Shown piece after piece: positions 1 through 11,011 of a stretch of DNA of 64,000 bases. Each line of letters starts with the position of its first letter. Positions within the stretch are counted from its first letter, which is position 1. Source of the stretch: Polyodon spathula (lineage: Eukaryota > Chordata > Actinopteri > Acipenseriformes > Polyodontidae); NCBI RefSeq assembly GCF_017654505.1, contig NC_054548.1, positions 28,928,796 to 28,992,795 on the forward strand. Reading direction: 5' to 3'. Below the pieces are notes generated by a model. That model searched no databases, was not told where the DNA came from, and was given only the letters and a program-made list of their open reading frames with translations. A program made the translations under genes and the position numbers.

Positions 1-520
1 CTCAAATAGGGAACCCGTAAGGACCCCCAGCACCAGCTGCAGATCCCACTTAGGGACCAAGCTTTTCGTCGGAGGACGGAGCCTCCGGGCACCTTTAAGA
101 AATTGCACTGTCACGAAGTGTGCCCCAGCGAACAGAGTCAATTTTATCGTGGCACACCGATATTGCTGCCAAGCAGACCTTCAGAGTAGATACAGATTTT
201 CCTGCATCAAACCAGTGTTGTAAGAAGGTTAGAATTGTCTTAATAGGGCAAGTCACAGGGTCGTGACCCCCAGCAATGCACCAGTTTTGGAAAACCTATT
301 GTACTAATAATGGACTCTGGTGCTAGGCACCCTAGCAGACTGTAGTTTCTCTACCATTGCGTCTGGCATACCTCGTCTGGATAAACAACTCAGTTCAACA
401 GCCAAACCCAGAGTTGGAGCTAGGCCAGGTTCGGGTGCCATAATAGCCCTTCTGCTTGGCTCAGGAGGTCCTGTCGGTGCCGAGGAAGAGCACGGTCGGC
501 GCCGAGTCAATCGGCGTCGG
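1..520 (-). pseudogene. DIRS-type tyrosine recombinase fragment
   Basis: Reading the minus strand in pieces gives recognisable parts of the tyrosine recombinase of DIRS-like retrotransposons. Near 320-400 there is RGMPDAMVEKLQSARVPSTR, matching the N-terminal core-binding region ('...LQ.ARAPSTR..Y..KW'). Near 1-100 there is FLKGARRLRPPTKSLVPKWD followed by LQLVLGVLTGSLFE, the 'RGARRLRPP...P.WDL..VL..L...PFE' block that precedes the catalytic domain in this family. The same block occurs as FLRGAQQLRHPRRAP in the DIRS element at 23.8 kb. The reading frame changes several times and contains stops, so the copy is dead. The catalytic half would lie left of base 1. The enzyme would integrate circular cDNA without a DDE integrase. 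Family assignment rests on remembered motifs. What the GTCGG-rich stretch at 490-645 belongs to is not certain. Confidence 0.7.
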
Positions 521-650
521 GGTCGGCATTGGGGTCAGCACCAAGGAGGAGCGAAGTAAGCGCTAAGAGAGTCCTGAGGCTGAGAAGGGCGTGGTAGGCC
601 CGAGCTGGATGCTAGCTGGAACCAAGTCAATCGGCGTCGGGGACCACACC
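490..650. repeat. GTCGG-rich imperfect direct repeats
   Basis: A GC-rich patch in AT-rich surroundings. The string gtcaatcggcgtcgggg occurs at about 507-523 and again at about 628-644, with several shorter cgg/gtcgg units between. It lies directly upstream (minus-strand sense) of the recombinase fragment, so it is probably the region just before the recombinase of the same retroelement. Confidence 0.45.
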
Positions 651-660
651 GCTGATAGCG

Positions 661-1611
661 TGATCACCCGACAGCAGCTACCACAATAGCTCACGTGACT
701 CAAGCACGGTAAGAACTACCACAAGATTAATAAAAGAGAATAAAAGCTTAGTGCCAATCTCTGTAGAGGGGTTGAAACCAGTTCTATTAAATAGAATCTA
801 CCAAAGTGAGACAAAGGCAACTAGCTATTTCAAAATACTCGTAAATGTAGTAGTTTACTGTAGCGAATCCATTTTGCAGGCTAGATACTCAATTCTGAGT
901 GTTTTCACCATACAAAGGAGCCAATTTCCAGCACAAGGAGAGCACAAAGAGGTCCAAGTGTTGTCTCGGTGAGGTGAGAGAGAAAATGGCGATATGCTAC
1001 TGTGAGGGCAGCTTTTTTATATGTGCTCAGCGATTGATGGGTCAGAGAGGCTCTTCCCATTTGATAATGGTTATCATTTCACTTGAAAGGGAACGAGGTG
1101 TTCACATGTGGCAGCAATGCACTAGCAAAAGCCACAAGGCAGTGACTTCAGCTCGCTAGCAACAAGCCTCCTATATTGTTGTTGGGAATGGATTATTTCA
1201 ATGCAGCGCGTTTGTGCATTTGAGAAAGGAGAGGAGGACTCATGAAATTAATTGGAGACTAAAATTGATGAGAAGCAGTTACTCTCCGCTGTACGAATTA
1301 AAATGGTGTGCTGCTTTTTATACGAAGAATTTGAAAAAGAAGGTTGTGTAGATGATTTATACTGGACACTGGCACATCAGATAAAACAAGGGAGTGGTTG
1401 TACAGTATGTATTTTGTTTTTCTATGGGATAAGAAAAGTGATTGTCTCTTAACTTACACCAATAAGTAGGGGATAGTCCTTCAAACTTCAATTTGCCATG
1501 GCTCAGGATGATCAAGACAGCAATGGTCACACATGGCATAATGTTCCTTAATGATACACACTAACTCAAGGATTAAAAATTATTTAAATTTTATTTAGAC
1601 AAATATGTATA

Positions 1612-1680
<69 letters not shown>

Positions 1681-2285
1681 CAGGTGCAATTTAGGAAGGC
1701 ATTAATCAGTCCCTTGAGCAATTGCTTTTTTAAAGAGAAAGGTTACACTGAACATTGTACCACCAGTATGTGGTGTAGCTGTCAGTGTACCTAGGGAAAG
1801 GACTTGTTATAGTAGTTATGTATCCTTACACTATTTTCTTATAAGACAAAACAGGGTGAAATTTCATTTTAGGTTAAAAACATTAAATCAGATTACAATT
1901 GTTTTAATGGAGCGTACACAAACAGTTTTGCATTTCTAACGTGGAAATATTTCATTTGAGTTATTTGCAACATTATTACATAGAGTTCATTTTTGTCATA
2001 AGCATCTCAATTCACCTGCATGTTACTTTCCTCATCTATGGTTTTAATAGTTATAGATTTAATTTGCATTGGAATCATGTTTAATGTTTTATTCAAGATA
2101 CACTACTCAACAAAATGAAAGGAGCCATATTTCAAACTTGAATTTTCCAAAAATTTATGTTAAGTATTTTAAGAGAATGCGTTTTACACCCTGATATTAA
2201 GAAATAAATTACCACCTGACCCATGGAAATCAAAATCAAACTACAGTAATGATCCATCTGAATGCCTGAATATTGAGTATGGACT
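661..2285. other. No gene seen; AT-rich, one GT microsatellite
   Basis: Open frames here are short and show no recognisable domain. The only clear structure is the (GT)n tract listed separately. Position 2100 begins with cactactcaacaaaatgaaa, which resembles the edge sequence of Tc1-like elements and may be the outer end of the Tc1 scrap that follows. Confidence 0.5.
1614..1678. repeat. (GT)n microsatellite
   Basis: About 32 uninterrupted GT units, followed by aacaggtgc. It is probably length-polymorphic. Confidence 0.97.
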
Positions 2286-2289
2286 CCTC

Positions 2290-2705
2290 TGGTGTACATC
2301 GAGGGGCGTGCATCTAATCATGCAGTGGATGATGGCTTCATTCTTCAGGCAGTTCAACACCAAGCTCTCTGTTGTCACATGGATGGTTACAGTGCTGGTT
2401 ACAGTGCTGTAAGATTATTATCTGGACTTCTTGCTGGCCAGTCCATAACCTCTATAGTCTTCTGCTCAATATAATCCATGACTATCCTGGCAGAATGACA
2501 ACCAGCATTATCTTGCATCAGGACAAACTGTGGACCAATTGCACCTGCAAATGCACTTACTAAAGGGATCAAGACAGTGTCTATGTACAGTAGAGCTCTA
2601 AATCCTTCCCTTGAAAGTACAATTAAGTCTATGCAACCTTTAATGCAGATACCTCCCTACACCATAAGTGAGTCCCATCCAAAGCAAATCCTTTTCTTCC
2701 AGTTA
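2290..2705 (-). pseudogene. Tc1/mariner transposase fragment
   Basis: The minus strand around 2410-2570 encodes QFVLMQDNAGCHSARIVMDY, then IEVMDWPARSPDNNLTAL. This is the catalytic core of Tc1/mariner transposases: the second catalytic Asp is in QDN, then WPARSPD-N. The usual P-I-E after SPDLN is replaced by N-L-T, so the third acidic residue is lost. Upstream in the same sense, IDTVLIPLVSAFAGAIGPQF fits the region preceding the second Asp. A short duplication (ggttacagtgct twice, about 2384-2408) follows the catalytic motif and destroys the reading frame. There is no N-terminal paired-type DNA-binding domain and no clear terminal inverted repeat. This is an old truncated copy. Confidence 0.75.
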
Positions 2706-3655
2706 CTGTCCTGAAGTGAGTACTGAGCCCATGTGTAATGGACTGGTTATTGCTCATTGACATATTGTGTAGATATCAACCATTGTGTAATGTGGCTGAC
2801 ATTCTCCAACCTTGTCCATGATATTTGGTGTGCTAACCTGTGGTTTGATACAGTATAATTGTAAATCTCAAAAAACTACTCACTTCTAAATCTTTTGTAG
2901 TCATCTTTGTATTACTTTAGTATAAATACATGTTAATTTGGATTCATATGTTGTTTTTTTCTGACTTTATGCGAACGAAAAGACACACATTTGCCCATTT
3001 TCTCATTGGAAATAGTGATATTTTGAAATATCATTGTCCTGGTCACAAAAGCAAAGTTTGTGGGGAATAATAGCCATGTTCTATACTTTTGAGGCACAAG
3101 CAATTAGGAAATAACACTTACTACCCAGGAACAAAAAAAAACAAACAAAAAAAAAAAATTGTTACACAGTGTTATGTGTCCACAATTTGGAAACAACAGA
3201 AAGGGGTCACACCAAATTGACCAGCTACATGTCTTTGGGTTACCAAGATTCCTGTATTTGGACATCTGGAGCAGTCTGGAGCAGTCAAAATGTGCCGTCT
3301 ATCGCCACCTGGTATCATTAGAATCCAGGATTCCCACACCAACTACATCAAAAGTCTACCTGGTGAATGCCTTACAACTTTCTTTTTTACTGCATGTTTA
3401 TGGTGTTTATGGTGTTTGCTCCTTACATTTTTGGAGTAGCGTACATGTTTAGGTACATTGGTACTTAAAGGATAAGGATGATGCTCCTACTCTTTCTCTG
3501 TACAATTGACAAATAGTACAGTAATCAGTTGCGTATCTGCCAGTCACATATCCGCCCTAACCATTTATCAGCCATGATCAATCTCTTCAGCAATGTTAGT
3601 TTATTAATTAAATAGAGAAGATTAGTTCAGATATTGTAGATCCTACCAAAGTTTT
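2706..3655. other. No gene seen
   Basis: AT-rich sequence with an A-rich tract at 3131-3160. A 97-codon open frame at 3159-3452 starts directly after that tract and shows no domain; I do not treat it as a gene. Confidence 0.5.
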
Positions 3656-3659
3656 TGTA

Positions 3660-3837
3660 CACTGTGCTATATGAGCTCCGTACGCTGCCATTGCTGGTAG
3701 TGTCATGTGAGCTGTTTAGTGTGTTGATTTGTAAATAAATACTGTTTGCCTGCGAACTTCAGCCTCCATCTCAATCACCTGCCTGTCACTCAGCAGTGAA
3801 TGCATGCACCCACACGGTAGACGGCTACTCTGTCACA
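3660..3837 (+). repeat. LTR-like 3' end fragment
   Basis: The segment has the layout of an LTR end: a polyadenylation-type aaataaa near 3735-3742, then about 90 bases ending in tgtcaca at 3831-3837. Other LTRs in this window also end in TGACA or TCACA. No matching 5' end or target duplication is seen. Assignment is tentative. Confidence 0.35.
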
Positions 3838-4614
3838 AGTATTAATACCCTGTATCTTTCCAAACAAGAGATTTAGGGGGGCTATCTAATAAAAGCTGGA
3901 TCTCAAAACAATAATTGTGTGAATATGGTAATTGTTACAGCTGTGTATAATGGTATTTAAAACAGGATACATACATCCAACTTTTTTACATATCTGCCCT
4001 TACTCTGGCCCCACCACAGTCAGACATGCAATGTATTACTGTATTTAGTTTTCATATCCTTGACAGAGAAAGTGTGTTACTTACTTAAAATAATACTGTC
4101 ATTAGTATATAAAAACAGTACTGACAATTGTGGCAGGTGTTTCTATTTTTGGCACGTGATCCTATGTTTATTTGAGTACTGAAACACTGTGATAAACACT
4201 AGTATTAAAATAAAGACCACAAATCCACTGTGAACCTATGAAAAACAGAAATAAAGCAACTGCTCTTGATGTGATTTGTGTTTCGGAAAAATATCACAAG
4301 TAGTATTTTGTTTGTTAATAATGTCCTCTGCACAGCAATGTTTTGTGGCAAGCCATTTTCATGTGAAGTAAAAAAGGTAGCAGAACCCCCTTCCCCCTTC
4401 CCCCTCTCATTCACCACCCACACTCATGACTAACACACAAGCTCACATAGAGGTTCCCAGACACAAAGCAGCACAGTGACATTACTCACTGAGAGATAGA
4501 TACATTCTCATTGAGAGATAGATCGATTATCAGTCCAAACAATCTCTGTCTTAACCTGTGGTCTTGTACATGTTATGCCTTTCAGTTAACAATCGTGGAA
4601 CATTATTCCGTTCA

Positions 4615-4651
<37 letters not shown>

Positions 4652-5945
4652 ATTGAACAGCTGCTTTCGCAGTAAATAAAATCCCTTTTAATTCCTTGTT
4701 CTGCAAATTCCAATGCTTTTCAACCAAAATCTAAAGATAGAGAGGCATATACAGGTATGTGTTTAATTACACAAAAATGAGTAGGCCTATACAAATGATA
4801 AAACTTGGTTGAATATATACTGTATAAAATAATTGTAATCGTATCATACCTTGTAATTTGAAAAGTTTTTAATTTTTTTGCTCACTGTCCCCATTTTAAA
4901 ATAGCTCATAACTCCCCTGGGTCTTTACATACACGGTATAAGCATTTCCAAGAATTCGTGTTGTGCAATATATTGACAGCATAATTCTTATCTTGTTGTA
5001 ATAACAAGTTGACGTGATATTGTTATTGTTTTTTGCTCTAGCTGCAGGGGTTTACATAACATACACGTACTATCTATACACTCACTGAAGGCAGGTTACT
5101 TATCGACACCACACTACGCCTTCGTTACAGTAAGGGCTTCTATGCAGAAATGGGGAATAATGCTATTAGTCTGGCTATTACAAAACCGCTAACAAAACGA
5201 GAACTTGAATACAATCAAATTATATTAAGGAGATTAACTCTCCAGTGGGAAAGCGAGGTAGTATTCGTTGTGAATAAATGTGTAGAAAATGTTTGTAAAA
5301 TATTCTGTTTCCAGACTTTACTCGGTAAATTGTTTTGGATGAAATTATAGTAAAGAGGGTCTAATAATATTAGCACTTAGTAAATGATAAACATAACGAA
5401 ACCATTATCCAGTCACTGTACTGGGGACAAGTGCATTCAAATACCCAGTATAACTATTTCTGAACACAATAACTATGATTATAATTAGGCTTTACTTTTA
5501 GCTTTACATCATTCATACTTTTTGATTGGTTAATGTACATATTCACATTAATGCAATCACTACAATTCTATTACACTCTGGTTCCTTTCTTATTTTGTAT
5601 TTATATTTGTACAGCTAGCTGGTGGTGTTATTGTATTACTGCTCCAACCCACGCTTTTTAAAAGTAACTCCAGCATAATCCAGTTGCTAAAATGCTAGTT
5701 GATAAAATAAAAATGGCGTATGTTATAATTACCTTCATCTGCAACTCGCATGCCTCTTGAATATTGTAAATGTATTCTTTCTAAACATGAAAACAATCAG
5801 CGCACAGCATCTAGGCGCTAAAGGTACAGAGGTGAGGAAACTTAAAAAAAAACAGTCCAAAGTAATCCGTTTAGGATAAGCGTCTAAACAGATCGGCAGC
5901 CTTTAATGCGAACATTTCTTAAGGCTTTCCCTGTACGTGGATTGA
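3838..5945. other. No gene seen; upstream flank of SLITRK1
   Basis: AT-rich sequence without a recognisable coding region. It contains an A33 homopolymer (4616-4648) and scattered short repeats. As the immediate 5' flank of SLITRK1 it may hold promoter or enhancer sequence, but I see no TATA or GC-box cluster that would fix a start site. Confidence 0.45.
4616..4648. repeat. poly(A) tract, 33 bases
   Basis: An uninterrupted A run following cgttcac. It could be the tail of a retroposed insertion, but the preceding 100 bases show no tRNA-like boxes. Confidence 0.9.
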
Positions 5946-5974
5946 TTTTTTTTTTTTTTTTTTTTTTTTTTCCA

Positions 5975-6276
5975 GCATTCCCTCAGTCCATGGATTTTTG
6001 CCATTGCAGCTCAGCAGAGGGTGTTAGATCTAGAGAGCACCAGGCTGGAACGAACAGAGCATCTTAGCAACCCTGTTTGTAATTCAAAAACACAACAAGA
6101 GAGCAAGAGAAACAGAGAAAGAAACGGAAATCTGCAAGGATTGCAGATTTTTTGCAGTGCATTGTGATCAGCAGTAAATCTTTCATCTGGGGCGTGATTT
6201 CAGCACCAAGGGGGGAAGAACAGCATCTACCGAAAGCACCGCACAGAGAGAAAACATGATTTTTAAATTTTGCAAG
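5975..6276 (+). promoter_or_regulatory. SLITRK1: Probable SLITRK1 5' UTR exon
   Basis: GC content rises here and the sequence has no long sense ORF. It ends at 6276 in ttgcaag|gtcagt, a good splice-donor match (GTNAGT), and a T-rich acceptor lies 200 bases on. Vertebrate SLITRK coding regions are single exons, sometimes with separate untranslated leaders, so a noncoding leader exon is plausible. The 5' boundary is not visible; I placed it after the T-run at 5946-5971. It is called from the splice-site pattern only. Confidence 0.45.
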
Positions 6277-6548
6277 GTCAGTCAATATCCGACCAAACAA
6301 AATGTGCTTGAAGACATTGTATTTTTCTATTTTGTCTACTACGTTGCTGGGTTATTTTGTTAAAACAAAGATGTTTGCTTAGGGTAACGTCTTTTGTGGT
6401 ATTGTGAACAAACTGTCCATACTACATGTCTGAGCATGGATATAATAAGTGATTAATCTGATTTTTTTTTTTTTTTAGGTGGGTAACATTTAAAAATCAC
6501 CGAACAGGCGATGCTATTGTAAATTTCATTCATGTCTTGAATTCGGGA

Positions 6549-6566
6549 ATGAATTGTTCTTTTTGA
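6549..6566 (+). promoter_or_regulatory. SLITRK1: Five-codon upstream ORF of SLITRK1
   Basis: ATG AAT TGT TCT TTT TGA encodes MNCSF and stops at 6566, two bases before the SLITRK1 ATG at 6569. Context at the uORF start is cgggaATGa, weak at -3 (g) and +4 (a). Such a spacing forces leaky scanning or very short-range reinitiation. It is seen directly; a role in translation is inference. Confidence 0.6.
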
Positions 6567-6568
6567 AA

Positions 6569-8653
6569 ATGCTGCCTTGGATTTTGCTGCTGAAGGCGAC
6601 TCTTTGTGTTGCTATTGGAAATGTTACAAGGGACGTTTGTAAAGAGGAGATCTGTTCATGCGATGAGATAGAAGGCGATTTGCACATTGACTGCGAAAAA
6701 AGGGGGTTTTCTAATCTGCAGCATTTAACTGGCCCAAGTTCACAGTTCTATCATTTATTGTTACACGGAAATTCTCTGACTAGGTTGTTCCCCAATGAGT
6801 TTGCTAACTTTTACAATGCTGTCAGTTTACATCTGGAAAACAACGGTTTGCACGAAATTGTTCCAGGGGCTTTTCTTGGACTGCAGTTAGTTAAACGACT
6901 GCATATAAATAACAATAAGATCAGATCCTTCAGGAGGAGCACGTTTTTGGGCTTGGATGACCTGGAATACCTACAAGGTGATTTTAATTTGTTAAGGGAA
7001 ATTGACCCAGCAGTATTTAGGGACCTAAATAAACTGGAGGTTCTGATTTTGAATGACAACCTGATCAGCGCACTTCCCACGGATGTGTTTCAGCATGTAC
7101 CAATAACCCACCTCGACCTGCGAGGAAACAGAATTAAAACTTTGCCTTATGAGGGAGTCCTGGAGCAAATACCAGGAATTGCTGAAATTCTTTTGGAGGA
7201 TAACCCATGGGATTGCAATTGTGATCTTGTGTCTCTGAAGGAATGGCTTGAAAATATACCTAGAAATGCTTTGATCGGTAGGGTACTGTGTGAGGCCCCA
7301 ACGCGATTGCAAGGAAATGATTTAAATGAAACATCAGAGCATGATCTGTGCCCCTTAAAAAACGGAATTGACTCCAGTTTGATTGCGCCCCCCACAGAAG
7401 AAGAGTCCAGTCACCCTGGACCTATTCCAACCCCCTTCAAAATAAACGGAGTAACGGTGACTCCAACTACAGCATCTGGAAATAAGGGGCGTCCAAAATC
7501 ACGTGGAAACTGGCAGCTGAAAACCAGACCCACAGTGAGAATGACAACAGTCAATGGAAAGAATGTGCAGCTATATAATGAACAATGCCCACTTACATGC
7601 AGCTGTGAACTGGTTGATTCTGACCAGGGACTGAAAGTTAATTGTAAGGACAGACAATTAGAAAGTTTAGCTGATTTAAAGCCAAAGCCTATTAACGTCC
7701 AAGAGCTGAATCTTAGGGACAACAGTGTACATACTATCAAAAAATCCCACTTCCTAGAATATAAAAACCTCCGTCTTCTTGATTTGGGGAACAACGTCAT
7801 TAAGGTTATAGAGAACAGTACTTTTCAAAATCTCACTGAGCTGAGATGGCTTTATATAGATAAAAACTACCTGGATACCCTTATTGCCGAAATGTTTACA
7901 GGATTGATAAACCTGGAATATCTCAACTTGGAATATAACTCTATACAATGTATAATGTCTGGTACATTCAAGTCAATGCCAAACCTAAGGGTTTTAATTC
8001 TGAACAATAATATTTTAAAATCTTTGCCCTTGGATGTGTTTACTGGTGTTACTTTATCAAAAATCAGCCTACATAACAATTATTTTACATTTCTTCCTGT
8101 AACTGGTGTTTTAGACCAGCTTCTATCCATTATACAAATTGATTTGCATGGGAATCCATGGGATTGTTCGTGTAATATTGTGCCTTTCAAACAATGGACT
8201 GAAAGGCTTGGCTCAGATGTTATTGTGAGTGACTTAAAATGCGAATCCCCAGAAGAGTTCTGGACAAAGGATTTCAGATTCTTAAGAAATGATCTTATGT
8301 GCCCGCATCTTTATGAAAAAATCTTTCCCACGTCTTTGTCTAAAAACAGCACCGGTGCCGTGGATACGGGGACTCGCTCTAATGCGTACCTCGAAACAAG
8401 CAGAGTATCTATATCTGTACTGGTTCCTGGGCTGCTCCTTGTGTTTGTCACTTCTGCATTTACAGTTGTGGGAATGCTGGTCTTTATTCTTCGAAATCGC
8501 AAAAGATCAAAAAGAAGAGATGCAAACTCTTCTGCGTCTGAGATAAATTCCTTACAGACAGTATGCGACTCCTCATACTGGCATAGTGGGGTTTATAATG
8601 CAGACGGACCCCACAGAGTTTATGAATGCGGCACCCACTCAGTTTCAGATTAG
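6569..8653 (+). CDS. SLITRK1: SLIT and NTRK-like protein 1
   Basis: A 694-residue type I membrane protein of postsynaptic or neurite surfaces. SLITRK family members bind presynaptic LAR-type receptor phosphatases to induce synapses, and SLITRK1 also influences neurite outgrowth. Layout: signal peptide 1-17; first LRR N-cap with C24, C29, C31, C42; six LRRs to about 205; C-cap 213-261 (NPWDCNCD, C241, C261); a variable linker about 266-336; second N-cap C340/C344/C346/C359; six LRRs to about 525; C-cap 529-578 (NPWDCSCN); one membrane span 613-641; basic stop-transfer RNRKRSKRR; short tail ending HSVSD. Length (human about 696), the short tail and the near-identical membrane/tail region separate it from SLITRK2-6, which have longer tails. 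Start: the in-frame TTG at 6554 is not a eukaryotic start; ATG 6569 (gaaaATGc) gives MLPWILLL, matching the mammalian MLLWILLL start. Sequons at N18, N253, N416, N421 and N593. The penultimate Ser (693) corresponds to the human 14-3-3-binding phosphoserine. The linker and second N-cap are the most diverged parts. There is no frameshift or stop. Confidence 0.97.
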   Translation: MLPWILLLKATLCVAIGNVTRDVCKEEICSCDEIEGDLHIDCEKRGFSNLQHLTGPSSQFYHLLLHGNSLTRLFPNEFANFYNAVSLHLENNGLHEIVPGAFLGLQLVKRLHINNNKIRSFRRSTFLGLDDLEYLQGDFNLLREIDPAVFRDLNKLEVLILNDNLISALPTDVFQHVPITHLDLRGNRIKTLPYEGVLEQIPGIAEILLEDNPWDCNCDLVSLKEWLENIPRNALIGRVLCEAPTRLQGNDLNETSEHDLCPLKNGIDSSLIAPPTEEESSHPGPIPTPFKINGVTVTPTTASGNKGRPKSRGNWQLKTRPTVRMTTVNGKNVQLYNEQCPLTCSCELVDSDQGLKVNCKDRQLESLADLKPKPINVQELNLRDNSVHTIKKSHFLEYKNLRLLDLGNNVIKVIENSTFQNLTELRWLYIDKNYLDTLIAEMFTGLINLEYLNLEYNSIQCIMSGTFKSMPNLRVLILNNNILKSLPLDVFTGVTLSKISLHNNYFTFLPVTGVLDQLLSIIQIDLHGNPWDCSCNIVPFKQWTERLGSDVIVSDLKCESPEEFWTKDFRFLRNDLMCPHLYEKIFPTSLSKNSTGAVDTGTRSNAYLETSRVSISVLVPGLLLVFVTSAFTVVGMLVFILRNRKRSKRRDANSSASEINSLQTVCDSSYWHSGVYNADGPHRVYECGTHSVSD

Positions 8654-9445
8654 AAGTACAGCTCTTATTGGGCACATTGATACAAGAAGACAATGTTCAT
8701 AAGCGATCCTATCTACAAAGTAGTGGGTTGTTACAGTTCAAAAACAAAAAAAAGGTCGTTAAATGCTTACTGCTTCATATAATAGCAATGTTGGTTAGCT
8801 GTTCATACATCAATTTGCTGTATTGCCGATATATTATCTGAAATCGAAGCAACTGTAAAATATGTAAAGACCTACTCTCATACAGAAATTTGCTGCAACA
8901 AGGAGGTAAATCACAGCATACAAAGACTCAGACACAGTTAGAAAAGCTGCACGAACGCATGATTGTAATGTATAGAAGTGACAACTATAATCAAACGCTG
9001 CATGGTTCGTATGATCTCAACAAACCACGGGGACTCATCATGATTATATGAAAACATTCATCAATGTTATAGATACAATCTATATAAATATATTATTCAA
9101 AGTGCCATTTCTCTATTTTCTGTGGAAAATGCAGTACTACATTTGTATCTATTGTTTTAAATTGTAAAAAAGCAGTATATGCATGTTTTTTTTTTTTATT
9201 TTTTTTTTTATCATCATCTGATTGTTAATGGTTTTCAGTATTAATTACGCTTGGTGAAGCATATCCATCTGAATGTAACAGTTTTAATCCTTATCGTGTG
9301 CCAATTGTATGTACATTCAGAGAAGCAGATGCAGTTAAGCATGACCAATTAACGTCTCTCGAGTGCTTAAGCTGCAGCAGTAATGTTGTAAAATTGTCCG
9401 TGCTGTTGTGTTAATAATAAAGAAAAACGTAAATTGGCTAAGAAA
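8654..9445 (+). promoter_or_regulatory. SLITRK1: SLITRK1 3' UTR with poly(A) signal
   Basis: An AT-rich, non-coding stretch after the TAG. A canonical AATAAA lies at 9416-9421, giving a cleavage site near 9435-9450. An A/T-rich patch with two T-runs sits at 9187-9209. Alternative polyadenylation further downstream is possible. A human 3' UTR variant in a miRNA site has been discussed in Tourette syndrome; I could not place the equivalent site here. Confidence 0.6.
9416..9421 (+). terminator. SLITRK1: Polyadenylation signal AATAAA
   Basis: This is the first canonical hexamer downstream of the SLITRK1 stop with T/GT-rich sequence following it (gtttttataatgg, then tttttt). Confidence 0.55.
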
Positions 9446-9621
9446 AAAATATTCAAGGTTTTTATAATGGCATATTTTTTCAAAATTAAAGTGTTTTCAA
9501 CTAAAATGACTGCTTTGAGATTTCTATACAACCAGTAGTATGTTTATGTTGCGTTTATTTATGCATATGTGTGTTGCGAATTCTATTTATTTAGCATATT
9601 TATTTATTTATTTAAAAGTTG

Positions 9622-9653
<32 letters not shown>

Positions 9654-9884
9654 TGCTAATGGAGCTGGCTTCAAGCTTTATTGAATCCCCAGTGATGCAC
9701 ACGAGCACACAATGCACATAACTTAATCCGAACTGGATTTTAGTTTTTGGATCGTTCTCATCTGGCATAACTTCACTTTCTACCGGTCAGCACTTCAGCC
9801 AGATTGGTTTTACATTTAACTTGGTGCGTTACAATTCATAGTTAAGTAAGTAAAATTTGTGCTGAGGGTGTTAGGAGTTTTGCT

Positions 9885-9885
<1 letters not shown>

Positions 9886-9946
<61 letters not shown>
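9886..9946. repeat. (ATA)n microsatellite
   Basis: About 20 ATA units without interruption, followed by aacagacaat. Confidence 0.97.
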
Positions 9947-9947
<1 letters not shown>

Positions 9948-10963
9948 CAGACAATACAATACGTTCATTATTTAAAGATGATGAATTAGTTAGATAGCTG
10001 TTGATATTTCATATAAAATTATCTCTTAGATTCACAATTGAACGTTGCTTATATATCTTCAGGGTTACTCATACCTATGCATGATGCATTTTATATGAAA
10101 CTTCCATTGAGCCTCACTCGCAAATTAATAAATACATGTGAATAATAATTAAATCCACAAACCACAAGTACATTTATTGATTAATAATATTCATCTTGTG
10201 ACTTTACTTCTCTTTTTATCTACAAATACCTTGAGTCCAAGTCAGAAACAGCAGGGGAAAAGGAAATGTGGAAAGTGTAGTCTTATTGAGGGGTTAATCA
10301 ATGGGGTTAATGCTGCTGAAATTATGCATGTTTTTCCTTAATTGATTAGTTGTTAAAAACATATAAATCAGTGTTTGTGTGTTAGTATCTCAGCAGTTAC
10401 TCTAAATATGTACACACATTACATAAAAACGGACTACAAATGTGTCATGTAAACTTTGTGAGACCTGTAATCTGACAGATTGAAGAAAGTTATGTGCATT
10501 CAGCCAGGGGTTTTCCATTTCTTTCCACGTTAGAGATGATATACATTGACAGGCTAATGATAAACAAGTCTGCCATAAACCTCTGCCTACAATATACCCG
10601 ACCTTGGGAACACAGACACTGCCATGGGAATAAAGATGTACTTGCATATTTCCTTTGGTCTGAATTTCAGCATTGACACCACAGATCTTGATAAATGCAT
10701 ACTGTATGTAGAACAACAGACAGCAACAATTACAAACATGCTATACAATAATGTAAGTGTTTAATTTTGAGGTTGAATATGGTGCTGCCTTTCTTATTGC
10801 AGCACATACAGTATGGGCTAGATTCTTAAAAATGTGTATTCCAAATCATCAGGAAATTCAAACCATTATATTATTTCTTCAGCTGTTTTTATTTGTTTTG
10901 GAATTGTAATTGACGTTTTATAATTACACAACTCTTAACGTGATCACTGTTAAAATTTTATAA

Positions 10964-10968
<5 letters not shown>

Positions 10969-11008
<40 letters not shown>
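10969..11008. repeat. (TA)n microsatellite
   Basis: About 20 TA units. No transposon end abuts it, unlike most other (TA)n tracts in the window. Confidence 0.95.

Positions 11009-11011
<3 letters not shown>

Noticed and set aside
2100..2900. Complete Tc1 element with both inverted repeats
   Set aside because: Only one possible edge sequence (cactactcaacaaaatgaaa) is seen; no matching partner was found on the other side.
6554..6568. N-terminal extension of SLITRK1 by five residues starting at TTG
   Set aside because: TTG is not a normal vertebrate start codon; the ATG at 6569 matches the known SLITRK1 N-terminus.
6811..8693. Several minus-strand ORFs of 60-129 codons opposite SLITRK1
   Set aside because: They are reverse-complement shadows of the LRR-coding sequence with no domains or independent signals.
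10494..10716. Overlapping ORFs on both strands near 10.5 kb
   Set aside because: No family resemblance, and lengths are within random expectation.
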